Of a DNA stretch of 23,515 bases, positions 13,745-23,388 are shown in pieces. Position 1 is the first letter of the stretch. Every line of letters starts with the position of its first letter. A model generated the notes under the pieces. The model was not told where the DNA came from, ran no database searches, and worked only from the letters and a program-made list of their open reading frames with translations. This DNA is from VBDM01 sp041496705. GTDB lineage: Bacteria > Pseudomonadota > Gammaproteobacteria > Burkholderiales > SG8-39. The position numbers were made by a program, and so were the translations under genes. The stretch is taken from the NCBI GenBank assembly GCA_041496705.1, contig JBGQFD010000059.1, positions 1 through 23,515 of the forward strand. Direction: 5' to 3'.

Positions 13745-16071
13745 AGTCCTATCCTCGCGCGGCGCTCCTTGCCTGGCTCGTGCTCGTCGGCGCGAGCGCC
13801 TGGTGGATGGCGCGGTATGCGGTCTTCAGCAACGACCTGACCGCGTTCCTGCCCAGCTCGAGCGGCCGCGCCGAGCAGCTGCTGGTCGAGCAGCTTCGCG
13901 CCGGGGTGGCGTCGCGCACCCTGCTCATCGGCATCGAGGGCGACGATCCCGCGAAGCTCGCGCGCTCGAGCCGCGAGCTTGCGCGCGCGCTTGCAGCGGA
14001 CCGCCGTTTCGACTACGTGACGAACGGCGCCGCGGAATTCACGCTGGCTGCGCGCGAGCTGGGACTCAAGCATCGCTACCTTCTGAGTCCGGCGGGCGAT
14101 GCCGGGCGGTTCGGCGAGGAGTCCCTGCGCCGCGCCTTGAGCGAGGGGCTCGAGCAGCTCTCCTCGCTCGCGGGCATGGCAACCAAGGCGACGCTCGCGC
14201 GCGATCCGACCGGCGAGCTGCACAAAATCGCCGAGGCGGCAGGGCAGGGAGCGCCGGCATCGCGGCACGGCGCGTGGTTTTCGGCCGACGGCAGGCGCGC
14301 CCTCGTGCTCGCGCAGACCGCGGCTTCCGGGATGGATGCGGTGCGCCAGCAGGACTCGCTCGACGCCGTTTCGGGCGCGTTCGCGGGCGTCAACGCAGGC
14401 CCGGGGAATCGGCTGCTGGTCAGCGGGCCGGGTGTATTTGCCGCCCGCACGCGTGCGGCGATCGAACACGACTCCCGCTGGCTGTCGGGCTTTGCGGGCG
14501 CGATGGTCCTCCTCATACTCGTTCTCGTATACCGTTCGCCCCGCACCGTGGCGCTCTCCGCGCTGCCCGTGTTGACCGGGCTGCTCGTGGGGGTCGCGAC
14601 GGTGAGCATCGTGTTCGGCTCGGTGCACGGAATCACGCTCGCTTTCGGCGTGACCCTGATCGGCGAGGCCGTGGACTACCCGTCCTACGTCTTCACGCAG
14701 CGCAAGCCCGGTGAATCGGTACTCGGGATCCTCGGTCGCGTCTGGCCGACTCTGCGCCTTGCGGTCCTAACGACCGTGTTCGGGTCGCTCGCCTTGCTGC
14801 TCTCCAGCCTGCAGGGCCTTTCGCAGCTCGGTGTCCTGTCGATGGTCGGCGTGCTTGCGGCCGGCCTGGTCACGCGCTGGGTGCTGCCGGCCCTCGCGCC
14901 GGGGGAGGGCGTACCGCCGCGCGCGCTTCCCTTCAGCCTGGTCCGGGTCGGGTTGGCGATGCGACGCGCGGCCTGGGTCGTTTGGGTGCTGCTCGCGGCG
15001 GCGGTCGCGGTCGGCGTGTTTCGCCACGGTCGGGTCTGGGACGACGATCTCGGGCACCTGAGCCCGCTCCCGGAATCGGTGCGGGCTCTCGATTCACAAC
15101 TGCGCGCCGATCTGCGGGCGCCCGATGTGGGCTATCTCCTCATCTCGACCGCCACTAGCCGTGAAGCGGTGCTCGCCCAGAGCGAACGCGTTGCGCTTGC
15201 GCTGGAGGACGGCGTGCGCGAGGGCATCCTCGAGGGATTCGATATGGCTGCCCGGTACCTGCCGAGCGAAAAGACCCAGGAGAGCCGGCGCGCCGCGCTG
15301 CCCCAACCGGAAGTGCTGCGCCGCTCGCTCGCCAGGGCGTTGCGGGGCCTGCCGTATCGCGCCGACGCCTTTGCGCCGTTCCTCGATGACGTCGAGGCGG
15401 CGCGTCGCGGGTCGCTCTTTTCATTCGAAGACCTGCGCGGTTCCGGTCTCGACCTCAAGGTGCAGTCCCTGCTCGCCTCGCGCGAAGGCGAGTGGAACGC
15501 GCTCATTCCCTTGCGCGGCGTGCGCGACCCGGCGCGACTGCGCTCGCTCGCGGAGCGGCTGCCCGCGGAGACGAACGTGATCTTCCTCGACATCAAGGCC
15601 GAATCGGACCGGCTTATCGGCGGCTACCGCGCCCAGGCCCTCTCGCTCGCGGGCCTCGGAGCGCTGGCGATCGCGCTGCTGCTGTACGTCGGGCTTCGCG
15701 ACGTGCGCAAGGCGTTGCGCGTAATGCTGCCCGTCTACGCCGCCATCGCCATCACCGCCGCGAGCCTGGTCGCCTTTGGCACGGGGCTGTCGCTGTTCCA
15801 TCTGGTGTCGCTCCTGCTCGTGCTCGGAGTCGGACTCAACTACGCGCTGTTCTTCAACCAGGTGAAGCCCGGAACCGACAGCGAGCAGGGGACCTCGCTC
15901 GCGCTGTCGGTATGTTTTCTCACCACGTTCGCCGCGTTTGGGTGCCTTGCTACATCGCGTATTCCCGTGCTGTCGGCCATCGGGCTCACGGTGACCGTTG
16001 GGTGCGCGCTGTCGCTTCTCATGTCGATGATGCTGGGCGGCGTGGCAGTGCGGGCAGGCGAAGCGCGCTAA
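13741..16071 (+). CDS. MMPL/RND-family exporter (COG4258-like)
   Basis: A 776-residue inner-membrane transporter of the MMPL/RND class, likely to export the lipid-like product of the pathway. It has the usual doubled plan. A first helix (AALLAWLVLVGASAWWMA) is followed by a large periplasmic loop to about residue 245, then five clustered helices that include the GEAVDYPSYVF motif near residue 309. The second half repeats this: a helix near 410-430, a second loop, then helices from about 637 with GVGLNYALFFNQ near 697. Start is GTG at 13741, overlapping the LolA-like stop. With the COG4648, acyltransferase and LolA-like genes it forms the export/assembly block of an aryl-polyene-type cluster. 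The end is followed by aspS after 215 bases. Confidence 0.9.
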   Translation: MKSYPRAALLAWLVLVGASAWWMARYAVFSNDLTAFLPSSSGRAEQLLVEQLRAGVASRTLLIGIEGDDPAKLARSSRELARALAADRRFDYVTNGAAEFTLAARELGLKHRYLLSPAGDAGRFGEESLRRALSEGLEQLSSLAGMATKATLARDPTGELHKIAEAAGQGAPASRHGAWFSADGRRALVLAQTAASGMDAVRQQDSLDAVSGAFAGVNAGPGNRLLVSGPGVFAARTRAAIEHDSRWLSGFAGAMVLLILVLVYRSPRTVALSALPVLTGLLVGVATVSIVFGSVHGITLAFGVTLIGEAVDYPSYVFTQRKPGESVLGILGRVWPTLRLAVLTTVFGSLALLLSSLQGLSQLGVLSMVGVLAAGLVTRWVLPALAPGEGVPPRALPFSLVRVGLAMRRAAWVVWVLLAAAVAVGVFRHGRVWDDDLGHLSPLPESVRALDSQLRADLRAPDVGYLLISTATSREAVLAQSERVALALEDGVREGILEGFDMAARYLPSEKTQESRRAALPQPEVLRRSLARALRGLPYRADAFAPFLDDVEAARRGSLFSFEDLRGSGLDLKVQSLLASREGEWNALIPLRGVRDPARLRSLAERLPAETNVIFLDIKAESDRLIGGYRAQALSLAGLGALAIALLLYVGLRDVRKALRVMLPVYAAIAITAASLVAFGTGLSLFHLVSLLLVLGVGLNYALFFNQVKPGTDSEQGTSLALSVCFLTTFAAFGCLATSRIPVLSAIGLTVTVGCALSLLMSMMLGGVAVRAGEAR

Positions 16072-16098
16072 GGGCATTTCGGGAAATCAGACCGGTTT

Positions 16099-16107
16099 TG
16101 CTATACT
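16099..16107 (+). promoter_or_regulatory. Candidate extended -10 promoter for aspS
   Basis: TGCTATACT gives an extended -10 (TGn plus TATACT) 28 bases after the exporter stop. It suggests that aspS is transcribed separately, from a leader of about 170 bases. The leader contains a perfect 10-base palindrome, CAAGTACTTG, at 16201-16210, and no gene. Confidence 0.45.
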
Positions 16108-16286
16108 CGGTCCGCTCCGACGCCACCCGGGGTCTGCGGCATCCCTAAAGAGGCCCTGACGAACGCACCCCGCTGACATTCATGCAAGTAACTGGCATCA
16201 CAAGTACTTGACTACGCTTTCCCTCGCTCGTCCAGCTGCGCTGCCTCGCGACACAACTCACGGTTCTTTAGGCTTTCCCTAACCCC

Positions 16287-18058
<1,772 letters not shown>

Positions 18059-18062
<4 letters not shown>

Positions 18063-18493
18063 ACGCCGAATGGCTGAAGCAGGCCGCCAATGCCGGCGTG
18101 TTCCACCTCTCGGCTGATGCGCGCGAGCTCGCCGGCGCCGCCGCCGCAGCGGGCCTCATGGTGATCTACGTGGACATCCACCATGCGCACGACAAGGAGG
18201 ATTTCCTCGTCGAGGTGTCGCGGGCGTTTCGTTTTCCCGACAAGCTCGCTGCCGACTGGGGCGTCTTCTCGGACGGCCTGAAAAACCTGTCGTGGATTTC
18301 CGCGAAAGGCTGGGTGGTGATCCTCGAGAAGAGCAAGCACTTCTGCGGCGGGCACGGGCACGAAGCGACGGAAGCCCTCGATGCCATGGAAGCGGCCGCC
18401 GAGCACTGGCGCGGCAAGGGCAAGCCCTTCTGGACCTTGATTGGCGGGCCCGACGGCTGGAAGTCGGGCTGGCCGGACATGCCTTCTACCTGA
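18059..18493 (+). CDS. Barstar-like (barnase inhibitor family) protein
   Basis: A 144-residue cytoplasmic protein. The middle part (VIYVDIHHAHDKEDFLVEVS, then the LAADWGVFSDGLKNLSW region) has the barstar pattern: a short strand, a helix, and a Trp/Asp-rich segment that in barstar faces the nuclease active site. Barstar inhibits barnase-type ribonucleases; chromosomal relatives next to aspS have no proven target. No partner RNase gene is in the window. Start is GTG at 18059, overlapping aspS by four bases, so the two are co-translated. Its end overlaps the end of the convergent outer-membrane gene by 8 bases, leaving no room for a terminator. The nudB gene that would usually follow is about 4.9 kb away. 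Confidence 0.72.
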
Positions 18494-20066
18494 GCTGGTC
18501 AGCGCGCTCGGCCAGGTAGGCACGGGCGGTCTGCGGCCGGACGCCGAAACGCAGCGACAGCAACGCCGAGTTGAACGTCCAGTTCGCGATCGGCGTGGCG
18601 GCGTTGCCTGCCACCGGCGAGTCGTAGTGCTCCAGCTCCAGGTCCAGGTTCCAGCCCGGCTTGATCGACCACGAAATCATGCCCCAGAGGCGGAAGGTCC
18701 CGGTCCAGTCGCCGGCGGCTTCGCCCTGTTTCGCAACCCGCTGCCGGCCCGCGCCCGCATCCAGCGCGAAGGTGAGCGGCGACAGGCCCTCGTACTCGAG
18801 GTAGGTCCCCAGCTCGATCACCTGGACGCGTCGCGGCGCGAAATACCCGGCCGTGGTGGAGTGCTCGTAGCCCAGCTCGCGGTAGAACGCGCCGAGCTCG
18901 GTCGCGGGCCGCCAGCGATAGACCGGGCCGAACTGATAGCCGGCGCGGTGATTGACGTCCGTGGCCGATTCGAGCTGCCCGCCCTGGCCGAGCGCGCGCA
19001 CGCGAAACGGCCCGCTCAACGGCACATCGACGCCGCTCTTGATCTCCGAAAGCTCCACCGGCTGCGCCACCAGCCCGGGTGTGGCGATCAGCGGAGCTTT
19101 GGCCCAACGCAAGTCCGCGCCGGGCCCGTCCGCGGGACTCGTCCAGCGAAGGCGCAACCCCCCGAGCGGGCGGCTCGCTGCTTGCTGGCCGGGCTGGTCC
19201 GCGCTCAGTCGCGCGAAGCCAGCGGAGCCATCGAGCTTGAGGGGACTGAGCGGCTGCCACTTCGCGATGACCGCGACGGTGTCGACCGTCCCCGACGTGA
19301 AGGGATCCCTGACGTCGGCCTGTTCCGCGCGCAGGCCCACGCGCGCGCGCTGCGTGAACGGCCACTCGCCTTCGAGGCCGCGCCGCGTGATCCGGTTCTG
19401 GTCCGAATCGTTGCTGCGGCCGAGAAAGGGGCGCAGCGAGAACGCGGATTCCGCCAATGCATTCTCGAGCAGGCCCAGCGTGCGTTCGTCCGGCTTGATG
19501 GACGCCGATTTCGCGTAGGCCTGCGCGGCTTCGACGTGGCGCTTCGCCCGCTGCCGTGCCCGCCCGAGCTCGAACCAGGCAGAGGCGTCCTTCGGCTGCC
19601 GGGACACCCATTCTTCGTAGTTCTGCACGAGTTCGTCGGTGCGTCCCGCGTCGCGCAGGATCCGGCCCAGGCCTAGGTAGACGTCCGGCTCGGACGGCGC
19701 CCGGCGGCGGGCGAGAGCGTATTGCTCCACCGCTTCATCCACCGCGTCGGCCCTGGCCAGCGCATCGCCCAGGGCCATGCTGCCCCAGGGGTCCTGCGGC
19801 TCGAGCTTCACATAGCGCCGCAGGAGCGCAACGGCTTCCGCCGAGCCCGGAGGCGAAAGGCGCGCCAATTGATAGACGGCGCGCGAGTTGACGGGATCGG
19901 AAGCGAGCACCGCCCGGTACAGCCGTCTTGCGAGCTCGCGCTCGCCCGCCGAATACGCCGCGTCCGCCCGTTGCAGCAAGCCTTGCGCTGCCGCCTGCGC
20001 TTCGCCCGGCGGCGAATGGCCCGCCCACAAGAGGACGAGGAGCGCAGCGAGCGCGCATGCCCTCAT
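18486..20066 (-). CDS. TPR-containing outer-membrane beta-barrel protein (PgaA/BcsC-like)
   Basis: A 526-residue exported protein. After a signal peptide (ACALAALLVLLWAGHSPPGEAQ), about residues 25-210 are tetratricopeptide-like helical repeats (AVYQLARLSPPGSAEAVALL, the DVYLGLGRILRDAGRTDE unit and SAWFELGRARQRAKRH). From about 215 to the end the sequence is rich in alternating polar/aromatic residues (GTYLEYEGLSPLTFALDAG, SLRFGVRP), as in an outer-membrane barrel. TPR plus barrel is the plan of the exopolysaccharide export proteins PgaA and BcsC, though this one is shorter. The ATG at 20066 overlaps the stop of the small membrane gene (ATGA). It is the last gene of a three-gene unit with a processive glycosyltransferase. 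NfrA-like proteins are an alternative match. Confidence 0.72.
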   Translation of the reverse strand: MRACALAALLVLLWAGHSPPGEAQAAAQGLLQRADAAYSAGERELARRLYRAVLASDPVNSRAVYQLARLSPPGSAEAVALLRRYVKLEPQDPWGSMALGDALARADAVDEAVEQYALARRRAPSEPDVYLGLGRILRDAGRTDELVQNYEEWVSRQPKDASAWFELGRARQRAKRHVEAAQAYAKSASIKPDERTLGLLENALAESAFSLRPFLGRSNDSDQNRITRRGLEGEWPFTQRARVGLRAEQADVRDPFTSGTVDTVAVIAKWQPLSPLKLDGSAGFARLSADQPGQQAASRPLGGLRLRWTSPADGPGADLRWAKAPLIATPGLVAQPVELSEIKSGVDVPLSGPFRVRALGQGGQLESATDVNHRAGYQFGPVYRWRPATELGAFYRELGYEHSTTAGYFAPRRVQVIELGTYLEYEGLSPLTFALDAGAGRQRVAKQGEAAGDWTGTFRLWGMISWSIKPGWNLDLELEHYDSPVAGNAATPIANWTFNSALLSLRFGVRPQTARAYLAERADQLR

Positions 20067-20431
20067 CGAGCCGCGGGTCGCAGCGTGCGCAGTTTCAGGC
20101 AAAGCCGCGCGAGTTGCACGGCGCCGAGCACCGCGGCGAGCACGCCCGAGGTCACCAGCAGGGCCGACACGCGCAAGGTCCAGGCGGCATGCTGTCTTCC
20201 CGCGACATGCGCGGCGATCTGGTCGAGCGCGAGCAGCGTGTCCAGCGCCCAGAAGACGCCGCTCATGGCGGCGACGACCCCGACTGCGATCGCGAACTGC
20301 CTCGCCACTACCGTCCAGCGTCCGGCCGCATCGCCCCGCCAGCGGCGCCGCGCTTCGCAGATCGGCATCCAGAGCGCGCTCAAAATGTAGAACAAACCGC
20401 CGATGCCCGTTCCGGGCAATCCAGGATTCAT
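20063..20431 (-). CDS. Small inner-membrane protein of the exopolysaccharide-like operon
   Basis: A 122-residue protein with three hydrophobic stretches: LPGTGIGGLFYILSALWMPI, FAIAVGVVAAMSGVFWALD and LLVTSGVLAAVLGAVQLARL. I recognise no family. Its place, four bases after a PgaC-like synthase gene and overlapping the start of the TPR-barrel gene, matches that of a small accessory subunit such as PgaD, which supports the synthase in poly-N-acetylglucosamine systems. The sequence itself does not show that relationship. Confidence 0.65.
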   Translation of the reverse strand: MNPGLPGTGIGGLFYILSALWMPICEARRRWRGDAAGRWTVVARQFAIAVGVVAAMSGVFWALDTLLALDQIAAHVAGRQHAAWTLRVSALLVTSGVLAAVLGAVQLARLCLKLRTLRPAAR

Positions 20432-20435
20432 GGCG

Positions 20436-21455
20436 CTAGTGTCCTTTCTCGTAGGTCCGGAACGGGCGCCGCAGGAACCACTCGGACCAGACGGCCTCCA
20501 GAAAATAAAACCCGTTCACCAGGCGCAGCACGAAGAACGCCGGCAGGCTCAGCAGCGTGCGCCCGAACTCTCGACGCGGAATCGCGCCGATCACGAGCGG
20601 TACCAGAATCGCCGGAGCATCGATGAAATACGCCAGAAGCAGCCACGGGCTGTGCAGCGCGACGATCAGCATCGGCAGCACGACCAGGAACGCGAGCGAG
20701 GCGACGATGGCATCCCACAGCGCCACGGCGACGGCCGATCGCAGAAAGGGGACGGCCAGCAGGCCCTTCCAGTGCAGGCTGACGTTCTGGATGAAGCCAT
20801 GGCTCCAGCGCCGCAGCTGCTTGCGCATCAGGCGGAAGTTGAACGGCTCGATGGGGTAGCAGACCGCCTCGGGGACGAAGCGCACTCCCACGCCGGCCTG
20901 GTGAAAGCTCCAGGTGAGATCCATGTCCTCGGCCAGGGTCCGGCCCTTCCAGCCGCCATGCCGGCGCACGGCATCGGTCCGGTACATCGAGAAACAGCCG
21001 GACGAAATCAGCGGCCGGCGGTAGTAGTCCTGCACCTGCTTGTAGAAGGTGAATGCATACAGGTACTCGATGAAGCGACCGCGCTCCCACACGGACGCGA
21101 TCCGGCGCGGCACGACGAAACCGCAGGCGGCACCCACGCCCGGTTCGCTGAAAGCCTGCAGGAGTCTTTCGATGGCCGTCGGCTCGAGCGTAGTGTCGGC
21201 ATCGATCGCCATCACCAGTTCCGTTCCCGCCCAGGGCAGGGCAAAGGTCTGCGCGCCCGCCTTGGAGCCGGTGTTGCGCGGGGGCCGGATGACGGTGATC
21301 CCGGCGCGGTGCCCCACCTCGGCCGTGCCGTCGGTGGAACCGTCGTCGACCAGGATGATCTCCCGCGGCGGCACCGTTTGCGCGAGCAGGCTGCGGATGG
21401 TGTCGCCGACGAACTCGGCCTCGTTATACGCAGGGATGATGACGGTCAATCCCAT
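20436..21455 (-). CDS. Processive family 2 glycosyltransferase (PgaC/BcsA-like)
   Basis: A 339-residue inner-membrane polysaccharide synthase candidate. The GT-A domain starts LTVIIPAYNEAEFVGDTIRS and has VDDGSTDGT, the metal-binding DAD (85-87), the catalytic-base ED in LAEDMDL (176-177) and QLRRW (213-217), the QxxRW motif of processive synthases. C-terminal helices (VASLAFLVVLPMLIVALHS, LLLAYFIDAPAILVPLVIG, LLSLPAFFVLRLVNGFYFL) would form the translocation channel. The ATG at 21455 begins right at the catalytic fold; in-frame starts up to 21554 add a non-conserved extension. It leads an operon with a small membrane protein and a TPR-barrel exporter. The polymer is unknown; no deacetylase (PgaB) or c-di-GMP PilZ domain is seen. 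Confidence 0.85.
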   Translation of the reverse strand: MGLTVIIPAYNEAEFVGDTIRSLLAQTVPPREIILVDDGSTDGTAEVGHRAGITVIRPPRNTGSKAGAQTFALPWAGTELVMAIDADTTLEPTAIERLLQAFSEPGVGAACGFVVPRRIASVWERGRFIEYLYAFTFYKQVQDYYRRPLISSGCFSMYRTDAVRRHGGWKGRTLAEDMDLTWSFHQAGVGVRFVPEAVCYPIEPFNFRLMRKQLRRWSHGFIQNVSLHWKGLLAVPFLRSAVAVALWDAIVASLAFLVVLPMLIVALHSPWLLLAYFIDAPAILVPLVIGAIPRREFGRTLLSLPAFFVLRLVNGFYFLEAVWSEWFLRRPFRTYEKGH

Positions 21456-21597
21456 GACGGGATCCGGAGGGCGCGAGGATTTCCGTGCGGCAGACACAAC
21501 CGTAAACACGCAGATCATGGGCAGCGGGTTCCATCGATTCGCCACTGCGCGCAATCTTCTTCGCGCAAGCGCGACAACTCGCCGTGCGTGCGTTGAT

Positions 21598-21619
21598 AGT
21601 GTCGCCGGCTGGCGACACT
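21598..21619. other. Perfect 9-bp hairpin upstream of the glycan operon
   Basis: AGTGTCGCC / GGCGACACT with a GGCT loop lies about 145 bases before the synthase start. It has no T run on either side. It could be an operator, an mRNA structure or a leftover of rearrangement. The rest of 21456-21696 shows no gene. Confidence 0.45.
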
Positions 21620-21696
21620 TGCCGATGCAGGAGGCGAAAACGTGCCGGACGTGTCGGGCTCGCCCGACCGGTTCGCGTCGATGAAAATCCTACGAT

Positions 21697-21890
21697 CTAC
21701 TCCAGGCCCATGGCCTTGCGGAATTCGCGTGTCATCCCATCGACGTAAAGCTTGCGGCCGATGTTGGGTAGGGGCACGCGCCGGTTTACTTCCGAATCGC
21801 GGATCACGCCCTTGGGATCCCGGCCCGGTGACCGCCTCGATGTCCTTGAACTGGCCGGATTTGCTCTCTTGAGTCCGAGCGACCAGACCA
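21697..21890 (-). pseudogene. Decayed duplicate of the Rieske oxygenase 3' end
   Basis: On the minus strand this matches the C-terminal part of the intact Rieske oxygenase gene upstream of it. Bases 21731-21826 match 22165-22260 in about 87 of 96 positions, and the stop regions (21697-21729 and 22046-22079) also match. Two lesions are visible. Twenty-eight codons between gaattcgcg and gtcatccc are missing (in frame). A 2-base deletion near 21827-21836 shifts the frame, so the FKDIEAV segment is read in a different frame from the VNRRVPLPNIGRKLYVDGM segment. Similarity fades beyond about 21890, where RTQES still recalls RTREN in the intact gene. The remaining 600 residues-equivalent of coding DNA is absent, so it cannot be functional. 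Confidence 0.88.
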
Positions 21891-22046
21891 TTCAGATTTG
21901 AAGGCGGAGACCGAGAAATCTCTGCCTTTATCAACGCGGTGACGGAGCTCGGGATGTACTGGTTGCTCCTCAATCAAGGTCCACCGAGCCGCGATTGATC
22001 GGGACTCCGGCGATCCCTTCGAGGTCTGTCGAAGATACTAGACGGC
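21891..22046. other. Spacer between the Rieske relic and the intact gene
   Basis: These 156 bases hold no convincing gene. Weak similarity to the DNA flanking the relic (gtcga... before the stop codon) suggests that the duplication included a few bases beyond the stop. Confidence 0.4.
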
Positions 22047-23303
22047 TTACTCCAGGCGCATCGCCCTGCGGAATTCGCGCTGCACCTCCTCGGGCTGGCC
22101 GTAGTGCCAGCGGAAGTCGGCGAGCACGTTCTTCCAGAACGGATGCGCGCGATACTCATCGAGCGTCATCCCGTCGACGTAAAGCTTGCGGCCGATATTG
22201 GGCAGCGCCACGCGCCGGTTCACTTGCGGATCGCGGATCAGGCCCTTGGGATCCCGGCCCGCGGCGACGGCGTCGATGTCCTTGAAGAGCTGCCGGCGTA
22301 AGAGAGAGACACCGCGGTCGCTCGCGCCCAGGTTTTCCCGGGTGCGGTCTGCGATGCGCCCCTGCCCAACCCAGGCGACGATGTCCTGGTTGATCACGTG
22401 GCTGGTGATCCAGCGGCCGGTCTGCGCGTCCCGGATCGGGCTGGTCCACGCCGGGATACCCTGCTGTTCGTAGGGCTCGGCTTCCCTGGGCACGCGGATG
22501 AACGACCAGGTCACCGAGAGCATGTTCCCGTCGTCGACAGGCACGCGCCACTCGAAATGCTCGCCCAGAAAAAATCCGTTGGGCCACAGGCACACGCGTC
22601 CCGTGGTCCACAGGGGATCCGCTTCGTCCGCGCCCTCGCGCACGCGCTTGTAGACGAAGCCGTAGTCGAATTCATCGAAGCCGAGCTTCATGTGCGTCGG
22701 GGCGTACGGACCGGTGCGGCCTTCGTGCCGGGTCCTCCAGTTGTCGTGCATCCACTCGAAGTGCACCGGGTCGATCGAGTTTTCCTGGCACTGCAGCCAG
22801 TTGCACGGGACTTCCGCGAACACGATCTGCACGAAACCGTTCTTCCAGGAAAAGATCTCCCAGTCGGGCACGAGCGGTGCGGGCTGCGGGCCCAGATAGG
22901 CCCACAAGAGACCTGCCTTCTCCTGCACGGGATAGGCAGCGGTGCGGATGCGTTTCTTCAGGCGCCCCTGCGGATCGAATCTTTCCTCGAACGGCTGCTC
23001 GATGCACCGGCCCTGCTCATCGTAGACCCAGCCATGATAGTGGCAGCGCAGGCCGCATTTCTCGACATAGCCGTAGGCGAGATCGGCGGCGCGATGCTTG
23101 CACTGGCGCGCGATGAGGCCGTAGGTGCCCGAGAGGTCCTTGTAGACGACGAGGTCCTCGCCCATGATGCGCACTGGCTTGGTCGGGGACTTCTCCAGCT
23201 CGCTGACCGCTGCGATGGGATGCCAGTAGCGGCGCAACAGTTCCCCCATGGGCGTGCCCGCGCCGACTCGGGTGAGCGTCCGGTTTTCTTCCGCGGTCAG
23301 CAT
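22047..23303 (-). CDS. Rieske non-heme iron aromatic-ring oxygenase, large subunit
   Basis: A 418-residue oxygenase component of the phthalate 4,5-dioxygenase-like group, which hydroxylates or demethylates aromatic or related substrates with electrons from a reductase. The Rieske [2Fe-2S] ligands are Cys68, His70, Cys87 and His90 (CKH then CHYH). The mononuclear iron site is in NSIDPVHFEWMH, with His181 and His186; Asp307 in NQDIVAW is the probable third ligand. The start begins MLTAEENRTLTRVG, typical of the family, with a GAGG ribosome site; a TTG 11 codons upstream is less likely. No reductase or ferredoxin gene is adjacent and the substrate is unknown. A short frame with a stronger ribosome site ends 7 bases before this start. 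Confidence 0.92.
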   Translation of the reverse strand: MLTAEENRTLTRVGAGTPMGELLRRYWHPIAAVSELEKSPTKPVRIMGEDLVVYKDLSGTYGLIARQCKHRAADLAYGYVEKCGLRCHYHGWVYDEQGRCIEQPFEERFDPQGRLKKRIRTAAYPVQEKAGLLWAYLGPQPAPLVPDWEIFSWKNGFVQIVFAEVPCNWLQCQENSIDPVHFEWMHDNWRTRHEGRTGPYAPTHMKLGFDEFDYGFVYKRVREGADEADPLWTTGRVCLWPNGFFLGEHFEWRVPVDDGNMLSVTWSFIRVPREAEPYEQQGIPAWTSPIRDAQTGRWITSHVINQDIVAWVGQGRIADRTRENLGASDRGVSLLRRQLFKDIDAVAAGRDPKGLIRDPQVNRRVALPNIGRKLYVDGMTLDEYRAHPFWKNVLADFRWHYGQPEEVQREFRRAMRLE

Positions 23304-23310
23304 CGTCGCC

Positions 23311-23349
23311 TCACCCGGCCTTGGCGCTGCGCGCAAATGTCATGTCCAT
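23311..23349 (-). CDS. Possible 12-residue leader frame before the Rieske gene
   Basis: The frame MDMTFARSAKAG is preceded by an AAGGAGG ribosome site (23355-23361) at 5-base spacing, much stronger than the site of the oxygenase gene. Its TGA ends 7 bases before the oxygenase ATG. It may couple translation or act as a leader peptide, or it may be the start of an earlier, frameshifted N-terminus. Confidence 0.35.
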   Translation of the reverse strand: MDMTFARSAKAG

Positions 23350-23388
23350 CGGTCCCTCCTTGGACTATTATTGCCGGCCTTCGCGCCC

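Noticed and set aside
16072..16286. Possible tRNA or riboswitch in the aspS leader
   Set aside because: No cloverleaf, T-loop or recognised riboswitch core could be found by eye.
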